From JBBIOU01 sp037443205 (GTDB lineage Bacteria; Bacteroidota; Bacteroidia; Flavobacteriales_D; UBA2798), in NCBI GenBank assembly GCA_037443205.1, contig JBBIOU010000001.1:124001-188000 (forward strand): 64,000 nt of DNA, given 5' to 3'. Below the pieces are notes generated by a model. The model made no database searches, had not been told where the DNA came from, and saw only the letters and a program-made list of their open reading frames with translations. Below, one piece after another: positions 27,891 through 37,253 of the stretch. Both the position numbers and the translations under genes were made by a program. Numbering within the stretch: position 1 is the stretch's first letter; each line of letters opens with the position of its first letter.

Positions 27891-28490
27891 TTGCCAATTT
27901 TTAAAGAAATAAGAAACCGGCAGCACTCTGTACTGATAATATGGCGTATTGACGAGGACGAATTATTTTTTAAAAAAGAACTTCCGCCCGATATTTTTGG
28001 GTTATACAGCGGAATTAAATCTGATTTGGTACGCCAGCAAAAATATGCAATACGTTTAATAATTAACCAAATAACCGGTTTATGGGATCTAAACTACAAA
28101 GTTGATGGCAGCCCCATGATTGAAAAAAATTACATTTCAATCAGTCATTGCAAGAATTTTGCCTGTGTTTATTATAATAACGAAAAAATTGGAGTTGATA
28201 TTGAAATTACAGATAAAAGAATACTAAAGATTGCCGACCGTTTTTTAAACCAACAAGAAAAATATGCTTTTGGTAAGGATAATTTGCAAACACTTACATT
28301 AATTTGGGCTGCTAAAGAAGCTATTTTTAAAAAATACGGGGGCGAAACGGCTTTTTTTGCATCCTGCATCACTATAACCGATATACAGCCGGGTTTATTG
28401 AAAGCAAGTGTTAAAACATCCGATTTTTTTGCTGAAGAAAGCTTGTGTTATGAGATATTTGATACCTTGGTATTAGTGTATACTTTGTAA
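27891..28490 (+). CDS. 4'-phosphopantetheinyl transferase (Sfp-type)
   Basis: A 199-residue PPTase that moves phosphopantetheine from CoA to a serine of acyl or peptidyl carrier proteins. The magnesium-binding motif is IGVDIEI near 102-108 and the second motif is WAAKEAIFKKYG near 143-154, matching the (W/F)xxKEAxxK pattern. The length is at the short end for Sfp-type enzymes. The start is a TTG at 27891, giving MPIFKEI at the N-terminus as in Bacteroidota homologues; no ATG is usable. The GGGP-synthase homologue begins 11 bp after the stop. Confidence 0.87.
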   Translation: MPIFKEIRNRQHSVLIIWRIDEDELFFKKELPPDIFGLYSGIKSDLVRQQKYAIRLIINQITGLWDLNYKVDGSPMIEKNYISISHCKNFACVYYNNEKIGVDIEITDKRILKIADRFLNQQEKYAFGKDNLQTLTLIWAAKEAIFKKYGGETAFFASCITITDIQPGLLKASVKTSDFFAEESLCYEIFDTLVLVYTL

Positions 28491-28501
28491 ATTTGTATTT
28501 G

Positions 28502-29248
28502 ATGCTAGATTTATATAAACAGATAAAAGAAAAAATAAGTTGCGGAAAAAAACTGTTGGCTGCGCTTATTGACCCTGATAAATGCGACAGTAAAAACTAT
28601 CCGTTAGAAGAAAAAGTAAAATTATTTTGTCAAAGCGCTGATTTTATTTTTGTAGGCGGTAGTTTAATTACAACCGGAAATTTTGAAAACACCGTTCAAA
28701 CCATAAAAAAACATGCTACCAAACCGGTAATTATATTTCCCGGAGATAATAAGCAAATAAGCAGCCATGCAGATGCCATATTATTGCTAACGCTTATTTC
28801 GGGAAGGAATCCGGATATGCTGATAGGCAAACACGTTGAAGTTGCATTTCAACTCAAAAAGTCGGGAATAGAAATTATACCTACCGGTTATTTGCTGATA
28901 GACAGCGGAAAAATTACTACGGCATTGTATATGAGCGGCACACAACCCATACCCCGTCATAAGCATGACGTTGCATCGGCTACTGCTCTTGCAGGCGAAC
29001 AATTAGGTTTAAAAATGATATATGCTGATGCCGGCAGCAATGCCGAATTTAAAATTCCTGTGCAAATGATTAAAGCAATCAAAAAAGAAATAAGCGTTCC
29101 TCTGATCATTGGCGGAGGACTACGCTCGGGTGATGACATCTTAGATGCATGGAATGCAGGTGCTGATATTGTAGTAGTGGGCAATGTACTGGAAAAAGAA
29201 CCGGAACTAATTAACACATTTAGTTTTAAAAATAAATATAAAATATAA
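28502..29248 (+). CDS. Geranylgeranylglyceryl phosphate synthase family protein (PcrB/GGGPS)
   Basis: A 248-residue TIM barrel of the GGGPS/PcrB family, which joins a prenyl diphosphate to glycerol 1-phosphate to give the ether lipid precursor known from Archaea. Typical motifs are present: KKLLAALIDPDK near 16-27, DFIFVGGSLIT near 47-57, the substrate-binding IPTGYLLIDSG near 121-131, YADAGSNAEFKIP near 174-186, and the phosphate-binding IIGGGLRSGDDI near 202-213. The frame extends 9 bp further to a TTG at 28493; the ATG is preferred. Bacteroidota homologues belong to group II of the family. The product made here is not predictable. Confidence 0.88.
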   Translation: MLDLYKQIKEKISCGKKLLAALIDPDKCDSKNYPLEEKVKLFCQSADFIFVGGSLITTGNFENTVQTIKKHATKPVIIFPGDNKQISSHADAILLLTLISGRNPDMLIGKHVEVAFQLKKSGIEIIPTGYLLIDSGKITTALYMSGTQPIPRHKHDVASATALAGEQLGLKMIYADAGSNAEFKIPVQMIKAIKKEISVPLIIGGGLRSGDDILDAWNAGADIVVVGNVLEKEPELINTFSFKNKYKI

Positions 29249-29250
29249 TT

Positions 29251-29365
29251 TATCCCGTATTAAGCATTAGCATACTTAATGTTTTCGTAATAATAGCTGA
29301 TAACCCAAATACCCAAAACAATCACGCACTCACGATTCTTGATGTACCCCCAATTTGCAGTTTGG
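29251..29365. repeat. Degenerate intergenic repeat, copy B
   Basis: Shares GCATTAGCAT (29264-29273) and GATAACCCAAAT (29299-29310) with copy C in the same order and with similar spacing. The surrounding ATTAAG/CTTAAT can pair. It lies between the convergent GGGPS and tonB genes. Confidence 0.5.
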
Positions 29366-29375
29366 TTAAAAGAAT

Positions 29376-29407
29376 TATGCCTGCAAGAAAAAAATCCTGC
29401 AGGCATA
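29376..29407 (-). terminator. Predicted terminator of the tonB gene
   Basis: A perfect 10-bp inverted repeat (TATGCCTGCA / TGCAGGCATA) around a 12-nt loop, 25 bp beyond the tonB stop on the minus strand. The U tract after it is imperfect (ATTCTTTT). Confidence 0.55.
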
Positions 29408-29431
29408 AAACAAACACTAAACCAAAAAACA

Positions 29432-30181
29432 TTAATTTTTGCCTATACTAAACCTTATGGGTTGAATTAATCTAACCCGCTTGGTTTTACCTAAATTTTT
29501 TCCGGGTTCAAAGGGTTTAAATTTTTTTACTACTCTCATTGCCTCTGCATCCAATTCGGGATGCACACCTCTAGCTATACTTACATCTGATACGGTTCCA
29601 TCTTTATCAACAACAAAATATACATAAACGGTTCCTTCAATTCCGTCAGCAAGGGGATTTTTTGGGTATTTGATATCTTCTTTGATTTGTTTATTTAAAC
29701 AGGCATAGGTACACATTGCGCGTTTTTCTTCATCAACAATGTTTAAACATTCTTTGCAGGTTGGCATTTCACTAGCAAAATCAACTACTTCGTTATCATC
29801 AATTATTGTATTAGCCTGACCTCCTGTAAACACAATGCCCTGGTTATCGGTTGTATGCATTGTACTTTGCTGATCATCAGTCGGTGTGTTGTTATCTATA
29901 GTATTTATATCAATCGGATTTGCTACTGTAGTCTGAGCGGTTGTTTGTTGTTGAGGGCGTTGTATAAACTGATTCTGCGGTTTAGGCGGTTGTGGTATTT
30001 CCATAATCTGTACTATGTCTGTAATTAATTCCGGTGAAGTAGATTTAAAATGTTTTTTCTTATCTATAGAGGTGTATTCAAAAGCTAACAAACAAAGCGA
30101 CAAGGCTACTACCAGACCTAAACTAAAAAAAGATGTTCTTTGTTTATTAAGATCTACACGGTTTGATTTTTTTGTTTCCAT
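29432..30181 (-). CDS. Energy transducer TonB family protein
   Basis: A 249-residue TonB-like protein. It has an N-terminal membrane anchor (about 17-35), a Pro/Gln-rich periplasmic linker (EIPQPPKPQNQFIQRPQQQTT near 56-76 and on), and a C-terminal TonB domain (about 165-249) with GTVYVYFVVDKDGTVSDVSIARGVHPELDAEAMRVVKKF, the standard Bacteroidota form. It would couple the ExbBD proton motive force to TonB-dependent receptors; ExbBD is not in the window. A cysteine pair near 136-139 and 150-154 may form a disulphide. It lies in the same orientation as the two-component genes, but 130 bp separate them. Confidence 0.9.
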   Translation of the reverse strand: METKKSNRVDLNKQRTSFFSLGLVVALSLCLLAFEYTSIDKKKHFKSTSPELITDIVQIMEIPQPPKPQNQFIQRPQQQTTAQTTVANPIDINTIDNNTPTDDQQSTMHTTDNQGIVFTGGQANTIIDDNEVVDFASEMPTCKECLNIVDEEKRAMCTYACLNKQIKEDIKYPKNPLADGIEGTVYVYFVVDKDGTVSDVSIARGVHPELDAEAMRVVKKFKPFEPGKNLGKTKRVRLIQPIRFSIGKN

Positions 30182-30310
30182 AACTGTAATGTTTTTATGT
30201 ATATTAAATCTCAGTAATTTGTATATACATAAACTTAAAAGGTAAACAGTTATTATAAGTTTATAGATGCTGTTAGGAAACGGTAATATTTAAAAGGGGA
30301 AATGTAAAAA

Positions 30311-31006
30311 TTAGCCGTTTACCACTAATTTAAAGCCTTTGCCGTGAATATTTTGTATTTCTACTTTGCTGTCGTGCGATAAATATTTTCTGAGTTTAGC
30401 AATATATACATCCATGCTACGGCCATTAAAATAGCTATCATCTCCCCATACACTCATTAACGCATAGTTTCTTTCAACTACTTCGTTGAGGTTGGCGGAT
30501 AAAATTTTGAGTAATTCGTTTTCTTTGGTGGTTAGTTTTTGTGTTAGCTTAGGATGTCTGAGTTCTTGCTTCATATAGTCAAATGTATAATCGCCCAAGG
30601 CCACAGGTGCATCAACAACTTTTTTATCCTGGTTGGTTCGTCTGAGGATAGCATTAATTCTTGCCAGTAATTCTTCCATGCTAAAGGGTTTTACCATATA
30701 ATCATCTGCGCCTGCTTTAAAACCTTCGAGCGTGTCTTCTTTCATTGATTTTGCAGTTAAAAATAATATCGGAATTTTAGCATCTGCATTTCTGATTTCT
30801 TTAGCCAAAGTGTAACCGTCTTTAAGAGGCATCATAACATCCAAAATCAAAAAGTCGTATTTGTTCTTACAAAATTTTTCATATCCTTCTTGTCCGTTAC
30901 GAGCCAAATCAGCCTGATAACCTTTGGCAAGAAGGTAATCGGTAAGCAGTGTACCAAGGTTGGTGTCGTCTTCAACAACCAGGATATTAATTTTTTGTTT
31001 GTTCAT
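30311..31006 (-). CDS. OmpR-family response regulator (RprY-like)
   Basis: A 231-residue response regulator. The receiver domain (about 6-122) has the acidic pair VEDD near 14-17, the phospho-acceptor Asp in DFLILDVMMP near 55 and the conserved Lys in DDYMVKPFS near 107. The C-terminal winged helix (about 140-230) has LTTKENELLKIL and YIAKLRKYLS. It overlaps the histidine kinase gene by 20 bp, so the two form an operon. The pair is most like RprXY of Bacteroides; the regulon is unknown. Confidence 0.93.
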   Translation of the reverse strand: MNKQKINILVVEDDTNLGTLLTDYLLAKGYQADLARNGQEGYEKFCKNKYDFLILDVMMPLKDGYTLAKEIRNADAKIPILFLTAKSMKEDTLEGFKAGADDYMVKPFSMEELLARINAILRRTNQDKKVVDAPVALGDYTFDYMKQELRHPKLTQKLTTKENELLKILSANLNEVVERNYALMSVWGDDSYFNGRSMDVYIAKLRKYLSHDSKVEIQNIHGKGFKLVVNG

Positions 31007-32627
31007 ATGCTGGTAATTTGATTGTAAATATACTTCCTTTTCCTAATTCACTTTCAACCGTAATTATGCCATCGTGTTTTTCAACTATGGCTTTAACGTA
31101 ACTTAAGCCTAATCCAAAACCTTTTACGTTATGCAGGTTACCGGTTGGAACACGATATAATTTGTCAAAAATTTTTCTTTGATTTTCTTTGCTGATGCCA
31201 ATGCCCTTATCTATAACACAAATTTGTACAATATTGTTTATTAATGATGTTTTAATAGAGATTTGCGGTTGGTTTATTGAGTATTTATTAGCATTATCTA
31301 AAAGATTGTATATAATATTGGAAAGATGCACCTTATCGGCAAATACATATTTAGCCGTTTCAGTTTTTATAAAGGTTAAGGTACCACCTTGTTTTTCTAT
31401 TTGTATGGTAAAGTTGGGTATTAAATTTTCAATAAGCTCATCTATATTGATTTTTTCTTTATTTAATTTAAGTTGTCCCCGGTCGAGTATAGCTGTTTGC
31501 AAAACATTTTCAACTAAAATTCCCAATCTTTTATTTTCATCTTTTATCATTTTTAAATACGCTGATTTTTGCTTATCAGGTAAAGCAAGCGATTCATCAG
31601 ATAATACTTCGGTAGCAAGCGAAATAGTTGAGATGGGTGTTTTTAATTCATGGGTCATGTTACTGATAAAATCATTTTTTATTTCGGATACCTTTTTTTG
31701 ACGTAAGATGGTAGTAATAGTAACGTAAAATGCAACAATAATTAACGACATCAGCAATGCTGAAATAAGCAATACTGACCACATTTTATTAATTAGAAAA
31801 CTTTTTTGTTTAGGGAAATATAGCGATAAATAGATAGGTTCTGAAAAGAGATGATTAGGGAATAGATTAATAATATGATTTTCATCATGATGTATATCCA
31901 TACCTATGTTATCGGAAGCATTAACAGATTTCATCAGGATATTCTTAGCACCATCAAAAACTATCCATTCATAAGGCGTAATAATATGTCTGTTAATCAA
32001 TTCTGCTTTTAGGATAGAATCCAAAACCAGGGTATCAATATGTTTGTATGCAGGCATTTGTTCGCGATGCGTAATCATTTCACTTAAAATATCATCAATA
32101 ATTTTTGCTTTCTGACCCCAAAAAAACTCTTTATCCATCATGGCAGGGTTAAAGTAAAGCGATATGGTATCATCTAAATACAGATTAATGGATGCTTCAC
32201 CGGTTTGGTCGTTCCATCCTTCGTTAACAATTTTGCTAAAATATCTTTCGTGTGTTCTGATACCGCTGGTGCTATCGCTTCTTTGTTTCTCTAAAATCTG
32301 CATTTTAAAAGGCACGCCTTTATTTTCTATAATGGTATCGCGCACATGGGTATATTCTCTGTATCCTATATTTGATCTTTGTTTAGCATAAGAACTTGTT
32401 CTGTTAAAAAGTGCTGCGCCAATTTCGTGATGCTTGATGTAATCGAGCGCTTCTGTTTTTGATAAAATTTCTGATGTATGCAGCATTACCTCATTAACAT
32501 CTTCTTTAAATTGTTCGGTTCGTAATTTTATGGCACTGTCAATCCAATACATTTGTGTAATAATCATGCCTAACAGCGCAAGGCTAATGATAAATATAAC
32601 CAGCTTGATATTTAGCTTGTGCAACAC
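30987..32627 (-). CDS. Membrane sensor histidine kinase (RprX-like)
   Basis: A 546-residue kinase. A membrane segment (about 10-28), a large periplasmic domain (about 30-280) and a second segment (about 284-310) precede the kinase core. The H-box is FISNMTHELKTPISTI near 323-338 with the phospho-accepting His, followed by an N-box YNLLDNANKYS near 437, G1 VIDKGIGIS near 462 and G2 GFGLGLSY near 494. The start is a GTG at 32627, and a TAACTTTG box ends 4 nt upstream. It is the first gene of the operon with its response regulator. Confidence 0.92.
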   Translation of the reverse strand: MLHKLNIKLVIFIISLALLGMIITQMYWIDSAIKLRTEQFKEDVNEVMLHTSEILSKTEALDYIKHHEIGAALFNRTSSYAKQRSNIGYREYTHVRDTIIENKGVPFKMQILEKQRSDSTSGIRTHERYFSKIVNEGWNDQTGEASINLYLDDTISLYFNPAMMDKEFFWGQKAKIIDDILSEMITHREQMPAYKHIDTLVLDSILKAELINRHIITPYEWIVFDGAKNILMKSVNASDNIGMDIHHDENHIINLFPNHLFSEPIYLSLYFPKQKSFLINKMWSVLLISALLMSLIIVAFYVTITTILRQKKVSEIKNDFISNMTHELKTPISTISLATEVLSDESLALPDKQKSAYLKMIKDENKRLGILVENVLQTAILDRGQLKLNKEKINIDELIENLIPNFTIQIEKQGGTLTFIKTETAKYVFADKVHLSNIIYNLLDNANKYSINQPQISIKTSLINNIVQICVIDKGIGISKENQRKIFDKLYRVPTGNLHNVKGFGLGLSYVKAIVEKHDGIITVESELGKGSIFTIKLPAYEQTKN

Positions 32628-32631
32628 TATA

Positions 32632-32639
32632 CAAAGTTA
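32632..32639 (-). promoter_or_regulatory. Predicted -7 box of the rprXY-like operon
   Basis: TAACTTTG on the minus strand, 4 nt before the GTG at 32627. A TTG lies 18 bp further upstream (32658-32660 on the plus strand as CAA). Confidence 0.5.
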
Positions 32640-32770
32640 TTTGAAAGTAAGGCTAAACAACGATTGATTAACTTTTTTTAACAGCAGTATATACAACTCT
32701 ATTATTTCATTTTCGTTATTAAAAGTAATCGAGCCAAAAGCCGGTTTACATTTTTTCGCAACATGCTGAC

Positions 32771-32803
32771 AAAACCCTGCGTTAAACCCGCAGGGTTTTA
32801 TTT
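32771..32803 (+). terminator. Terminator-like hairpin between divergent genes
   Basis: An 11-bp perfect stem (AAAACCCTGCG at 32771-32781 with its complement at 32789-32799) with a 7-nt loop and a T-rich 3' side. It lies in the divergent spacer, so it does not end a known gene. It may close a small transcript starting in 32640-32770 or attenuate the AsmA-like gene. Confidence 0.55.
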
Positions 32804-32884
32804 GTATTAAAATTAATACTTAATCGTTGATAAATCCATTATCCTGAAATAAGATAAACAGAGTATTCGTTGCAACTTTGTAAT

Positions 32885-35590
32885 ATGCCAAAATTAAAAA
32901 TGACTATAAAAATACTAAAATGGGCAAGTATTGTATTGTTATCACTGCTTATTTTACTTATAGCGTTGGCATTTATATTCGAAAATAAGATAAAACAATA
33001 TGCAATAAAATACATCAATCAATATGTTACTACCGAAATAAATGTTAAAGATATTAGTTTTTCTTTTATCGAAAAATTTCCTCAAGCCAGTTTAAATTTT
33101 AAAAATGTACTGATACTTGACCCACCGGATATATCAAGAAAAAAAGACACCCTGCTTTATGCGGATAACATTTATTTACAATTCAATATCTGGGATATTT
33201 TTTCGGAAAAATATACGGTAAAATCTATAGCCTGTAATGACGCAATCGTTAAATTATTTGTTGATAATACATCCAAAGAAAATTATATGATTTGGAAAAA
33301 TGATACAACATCGAAGAACGAGGGGAATTTTTCATTTGCATTAGAACAAGTTAAATTCCGCCATCTGAATGTGCGATATAATAATTTATATAAAGAAACT
33401 GATTTTTCGATATATGCCGATAAACTTAATTTTTACGGTGCATTTGATAAAAAAAATTCCGATTTAAAAATATCAAGCAAGAAAATTTCTTTAAATCAGT
33501 TAAAATTTAATAATTACAACTTAACTAAAAAATATGAGCTTGATTTTAATCTGGAAATGATTATTGATAACACACAAAATATCATTAAGATAAAAAAGTC
33601 TAAAATACATTTTGAAAAAATGAAATTTACTGCAGATGGTATGTTAGGAATAAGCCCAAACAGCGATGTAAACTTGAATATTAAAGGAGATGATATAAAC
33701 ATACAGGAAGTAACTGAAAGTTTTAAGAACTTATTTTCTGACAATATTACTAATTATGAAACCTCAGGGACAATTGATTTTAACGCGAATATTAAAAAAC
33801 AAAAAGATGGAGAGCCCGAAATAAAAACAACATTCAACTTAGAAAACGGCACAATAAAAGAAAAGAAATCAGCCTTAACCATTCAACAGTTAAGTTTTAA
33901 CGGGTTATATAATAATATGGATGCTAATGGGGGTAGATTACAAATAAAAAACATGAAAGGATATTTAGAAAAAAGTTTTTTTGAATTGGCGATTACTGTT
34001 GCAGAACTAAATAAGCCTAAAATTGATTGTTATGTTAAAGCAAATATAGATTTAGAAACATTTTATAATTTTTTTAAACCGGATAACATTAAAAAAGCAA
34101 GCGGTATAATAGACTGTAATTTTACATTTAATTTAAACTATACAAACGATAACAACAAATTTACTTTAAAAAATGCTGAGGGTTATTTAAAGATAGAAAA
34201 CGTTAATTTACACAGCAGTGTATATAAACACTCCCTGCAAAAATGCAACGGAATTTTTAAATTAAAAAATTCGCAAGCAAATATTGATGATTTTACTGCA
34301 AATATTGGTTCATCAAATATTATATTAAACGGAGCAATACAGAATTTTTTAGAATATTATTTAGGGATTGAAGACAAACTGAATATTGTAGCACAGGTTA
34401 AATCGGATAGTATGAATCTGAACGAATTACTGCAGGCTGATGAGACAAACAGTGCCTCAAACCCTGAACAAATAAACCTTGCGTTACCTGATAACATCAA
34501 TTTGAATTTAGACTTACGAATCAAAAAACTGGAAAAGGATAAATTTTTGGCTTCTAACCTGTCGTTAAAAATGATATTACTGGATAAAAAACTATATATA
34601 AAAGACTTTATATCGGATTATGCAAATGGACGTATTTCAGGAAACATGGAAATAGACGGCACATTCAGTAATCTGTTTGGTTTTACTGCCGATATGAACA
34701 TCAAACAAGTGGATATTCAAGAAGTTTTCAGGCAATTTAATGATTTTGGTCAACGTCCGCAATCAACCTTTATTTCATATAAAAATATAAACGGTAAAAT
34801 AAATTCGGAGGCTTCATTGGGAGGATTGTTTGATAATGAGTTAAATATCGAAAAAAATAAATTTTTTCTGACGGCTGATATGCTTGTAGAAAATGGTGAA
34901 TTGATAAATGTAAATTCTTTAATTGAGGTAGCTAAATATTTGAAAAACGATAAAAAAATTCGTTTAGCACTAGGTAGCAGGAGCTTAGAAGAAATAGAAA
35001 AAAAATTGACACATGTAAAATTTTCAAATCTTGTTAATCACATTGACATAAAAAATCAAACTGTATATATACCTAAGATGGATATCTCATCAAATGTATT
35101 AAATTTAAAATTCAGCGGTACACATACTTTCAATAACGATATGGATTACCGGTTTAACTTTAGATTTAATGAATTAAAAGTACAAAACAAACAAACCGAA
35201 TATGGCTATATAATTGATGATGGTACCGGAATTAAAATATATGTACACATGTTTGGCAATGCCGATAATTTAGCGTTTGAATTAGATAAAAATTCTTTAA
35301 AGGAAGATATACAAGAATATAATCAACAAGAGCTAAAAAACATAAAAGGCATATTAAAAAACGAATTGGGTTTGTTTAACAAAGACTCATCGGCTGTGAT
35401 AAAAGAAACACCCAAGCAACAAGTTAAATTTTTAATAGAGAGCGAACTAAAAAATACTGATGAAGCTAACCAAGAACGTGATGATAAAAATGCTAACCAT
35501 GAAAAAGCCAATAAAAAAACGAATAAACTAAAACAAAAATGGGGCAATGATTCTGTAAAAAACAAAACAAAAATAATTATTGAGCAATAA
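32885..35590 (+). CDS. AsmA-like family protein
   Basis: A 901-residue, membrane-anchored periplasmic protein. A short cytoplasmic N-terminus and one membrane segment (about 10-29) are followed by a long beta-rich region with repeated 'F-x-A-D-x-L-x-I' type strands, and an AsmA C-terminal domain (about 560-790; ANGRISGNMEIDGTFSNLFGFTADMNIKQVDIQEVF). AsmA-type proteins form hydrophobic grooves that carry phospholipids to the outer membrane. The last 80 residues are charged (QERDDKNANHEKANKKTNKLKQK) and may be a flexible tail. The frame begins at a TTG 15 bp upstream; the ATG at 32885 is preferred as it gives a normal anchor. Confidence 0.85.
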   Translation: MPKLKMTIKILKWASIVLLSLLILLIALAFIFENKIKQYAIKYINQYVTTEINVKDISFSFIEKFPQASLNFKNVLILDPPDISRKKDTLLYADNIYLQFNIWDIFSEKYTVKSIACNDAIVKLFVDNTSKENYMIWKNDTTSKNEGNFSFALEQVKFRHLNVRYNNLYKETDFSIYADKLNFYGAFDKKNSDLKISSKKISLNQLKFNNYNLTKKYELDFNLEMIIDNTQNIIKIKKSKIHFEKMKFTADGMLGISPNSDVNLNIKGDDINIQEVTESFKNLFSDNITNYETSGTIDFNANIKKQKDGEPEIKTTFNLENGTIKEKKSALTIQQLSFNGLYNNMDANGGRLQIKNMKGYLEKSFFELAITVAELNKPKIDCYVKANIDLETFYNFFKPDNIKKASGIIDCNFTFNLNYTNDNNKFTLKNAEGYLKIENVNLHSSVYKHSLQKCNGIFKLKNSQANIDDFTANIGSSNIILNGAIQNFLEYYLGIEDKLNIVAQVKSDSMNLNELLQADETNSASNPEQINLALPDNINLNLDLRIKKLEKDKFLASNLSLKMILLDKKLYIKDFISDYANGRISGNMEIDGTFSNLFGFTADMNIKQVDIQEVFRQFNDFGQRPQSTFISYKNINGKINSEASLGGLFDNELNIEKNKFFLTADMLVENGELINVNSLIEVAKYLKNDKKIRLALGSRSLEEIEKKLTHVKFSNLVNHIDIKNQTVYIPKMDISSNVLNLKFSGTHTFNNDMDYRFNFRFNELKVQNKQTEYGYIIDDGTGIKIYVHMFGNADNLAFELDKNSLKEDIQEYNQQELKNIKGILKNELGLFNKDSSAVIKETPKQQVKFLIESELKNTDEANQERDDKNANHEKANKKTNKLKQKWGNDSVKNKTKIIIEQ

Positions 35591-35659
35591 ACACCGATAC
35601 AGCCATTATAAACTTCAGGATTTAATTACCCCGGGAGTATCTAAGTTAAATATTATATA

Positions 35660-35667
35660 TATCTTTG
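35660..35667 (+). promoter_or_regulatory. Predicted -7 box of the orphan kinase operon
   Basis: TATCTTTG, perfect TAnnTTTG match, 17 nt before the ATG at 35685. Confidence 0.45.
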
Positions 35668-35684
35668 GTTGAACAGAGATTACA

Positions 35685-37253
35685 ATGCTTTATAAAAAAC
35701 AAACCTGGAAAATTATAATATTATTTTTAGCACTTTTAATTGTAAGCGGTTCGCTATGGTTTTCTAATAAAATTGTAAATAAAATAAAAAACGATGAAAA
35801 GTTACGCATTAAGATTTGGAGTAATGCCGTAAAAAACACAGTTAACCAGCTATACTTAACCGGTAAACTATTTGATAAAATCAGAGACGAAGAAAGGCAA
35901 AAAGTAAAAATATGGGCAAAAGCCATGAACGAACTAAACAAAGACATTACCGATTATACCTTTCCGATAGAAGTAGTGAAGCAAAATAAAACCGTTCCGG
36001 TTATACTTACCGATAGTAAAAAAAATTATGTTTCATCAGTAAATTTAGGTTTTAACGAAGATAGTATATATAATCAGATTAAATATCTGAATCCCGATAA
36101 AACAGAATCATTTTATCGTTTTGAAACCAAAAGAGTATTAAATGATACTACACAAAAACTGATTGAAAAATGGGAAAAACATTTTCCTCCGATACCTATT
36201 ACCTATAAAGGAAAAATTATTAATATGGTTTATTACAGAGAATCGAAACTGATTGAAGAACTTGAACTAAAAAAAGATTCATTAAGTAAAATATTTAAAA
36301 GAGAATTAATAAAAAATGACGCACTTGTGCCCGTAATTTTAACTGACACCGGCAAAAGCTTTATCATAGAAACAAATTTAGATTCTGCCGAATACAATGC
36401 TCCCGGAAAATTACAAATACTGCTAGAGAGCATGAGCAACTATAACGACCCTATCAAAGTACAATTAAACGAAAACGAAACCGCCTTGATATTTTACAGA
36501 GATTCGGAGGTATTAACACAATTAAAATATTTTCCCTATATACAAATTATCATTGTTACATTTTTCGGGTTGATAGCATATTTGCTATTTAGTACCTTTA
36601 GAAAAGCAGAGCAAAACAGGGTATGGGTAGGTATGGCCAAAGAAACAGCGCATCAGCTTGGCACACCTATCTCTTCCTTAATTGCATGGTTAGAAATACT
36701 AAAATCGCAACAAGTTGATGCTACTACCATACAAGAGATGAATAAAGACATACAGCGTTTGCAAACCATAACCGAAAGGTTTTCAAAAATTGGTTCGGAA
36801 GGAGACATCAAAGCTGAAAATATTGAAGAAGTACTAACACATTCTATAAACTACCTGAAACCTCGTTTAAGCAAAAATATACAAATAAATCTGCCTGCAA
36901 ACGAATTTCACTGCCATGCCTTAATTAATATTCCCTTATTTGAATGGGTAATAGAAAACATTATAAAAAATGCCGTAGATGCTATGGAAGGAGAAGGTAA
37001 AATAAGTATAGAGATAAAGTCAAACAAAAAAAATGTAATTGTAGACATAACCGATACCGGTAAAGGGATTGCCTCTAAAAATATTAAAACTGTTTTTGAA
37101 CCCGGATTTACCACCAAAACAAGAGGATGGGGTTTAGGTCTGGCATTGGCAAAAAGAATAATTGAGTATTATCACAAAGGAGAAATTTATGTTTATAAAA
37201 CCGAAATAGGTAAAGGAACAACATTTAGAATAAAACTCCTTAAGGCTAACTAA
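35685..37253 (+). CDS. Orphan membrane sensor histidine kinase
   Basis: A 522-residue kinase. A membrane segment (about 9-26), a periplasmic sensor region (about 27-283) and a second segment (about 285-304) lead to a cytoplasmic kinase core. The H-box is unusual: ETAHQLGTPISSLIAWLEIL near 324-343, in place of the common SHELRTPL form. The ATPase domain has an N-box VIENIIKNAVDAMEG near 425-439, G1 ITDTGKGIAS and G2 GWGLGLALAKRI near 484-495. No response regulator is adjacent. Its stop overlaps the hemW ATG by one base (TAATG), so the two are coupled. Signal and partner are unknown. Confidence 0.87.
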   Translation: MLYKKQTWKIIILFLALLIVSGSLWFSNKIVNKIKNDEKLRIKIWSNAVKNTVNQLYLTGKLFDKIRDEERQKVKIWAKAMNELNKDITDYTFPIEVVKQNKTVPVILTDSKKNYVSSVNLGFNEDSIYNQIKYLNPDKTESFYRFETKRVLNDTTQKLIEKWEKHFPPIPITYKGKIINMVYYRESKLIEELELKKDSLSKIFKRELIKNDALVPVILTDTGKSFIIETNLDSAEYNAPGKLQILLESMSNYNDPIKVQLNENETALIFYRDSEVLTQLKYFPYIQIIIVTFFGLIAYLLFSTFRKAEQNRVWVGMAKETAHQLGTPISSLIAWLEILKSQQVDATTIQEMNKDIQRLQTITERFSKIGSEGDIKAENIEEVLTHSINYLKPRLSKNIQINLPANEFHCHALINIPLFEWVIENIIKNAVDAMEGEGKISIEIKSNKKNVIVDITDTGKGIASKNIKTVFEPGFTTKTRGWGLGLALAKRIIEYYHKGEIYVYKTEIGKGTTFRIKLLKAN

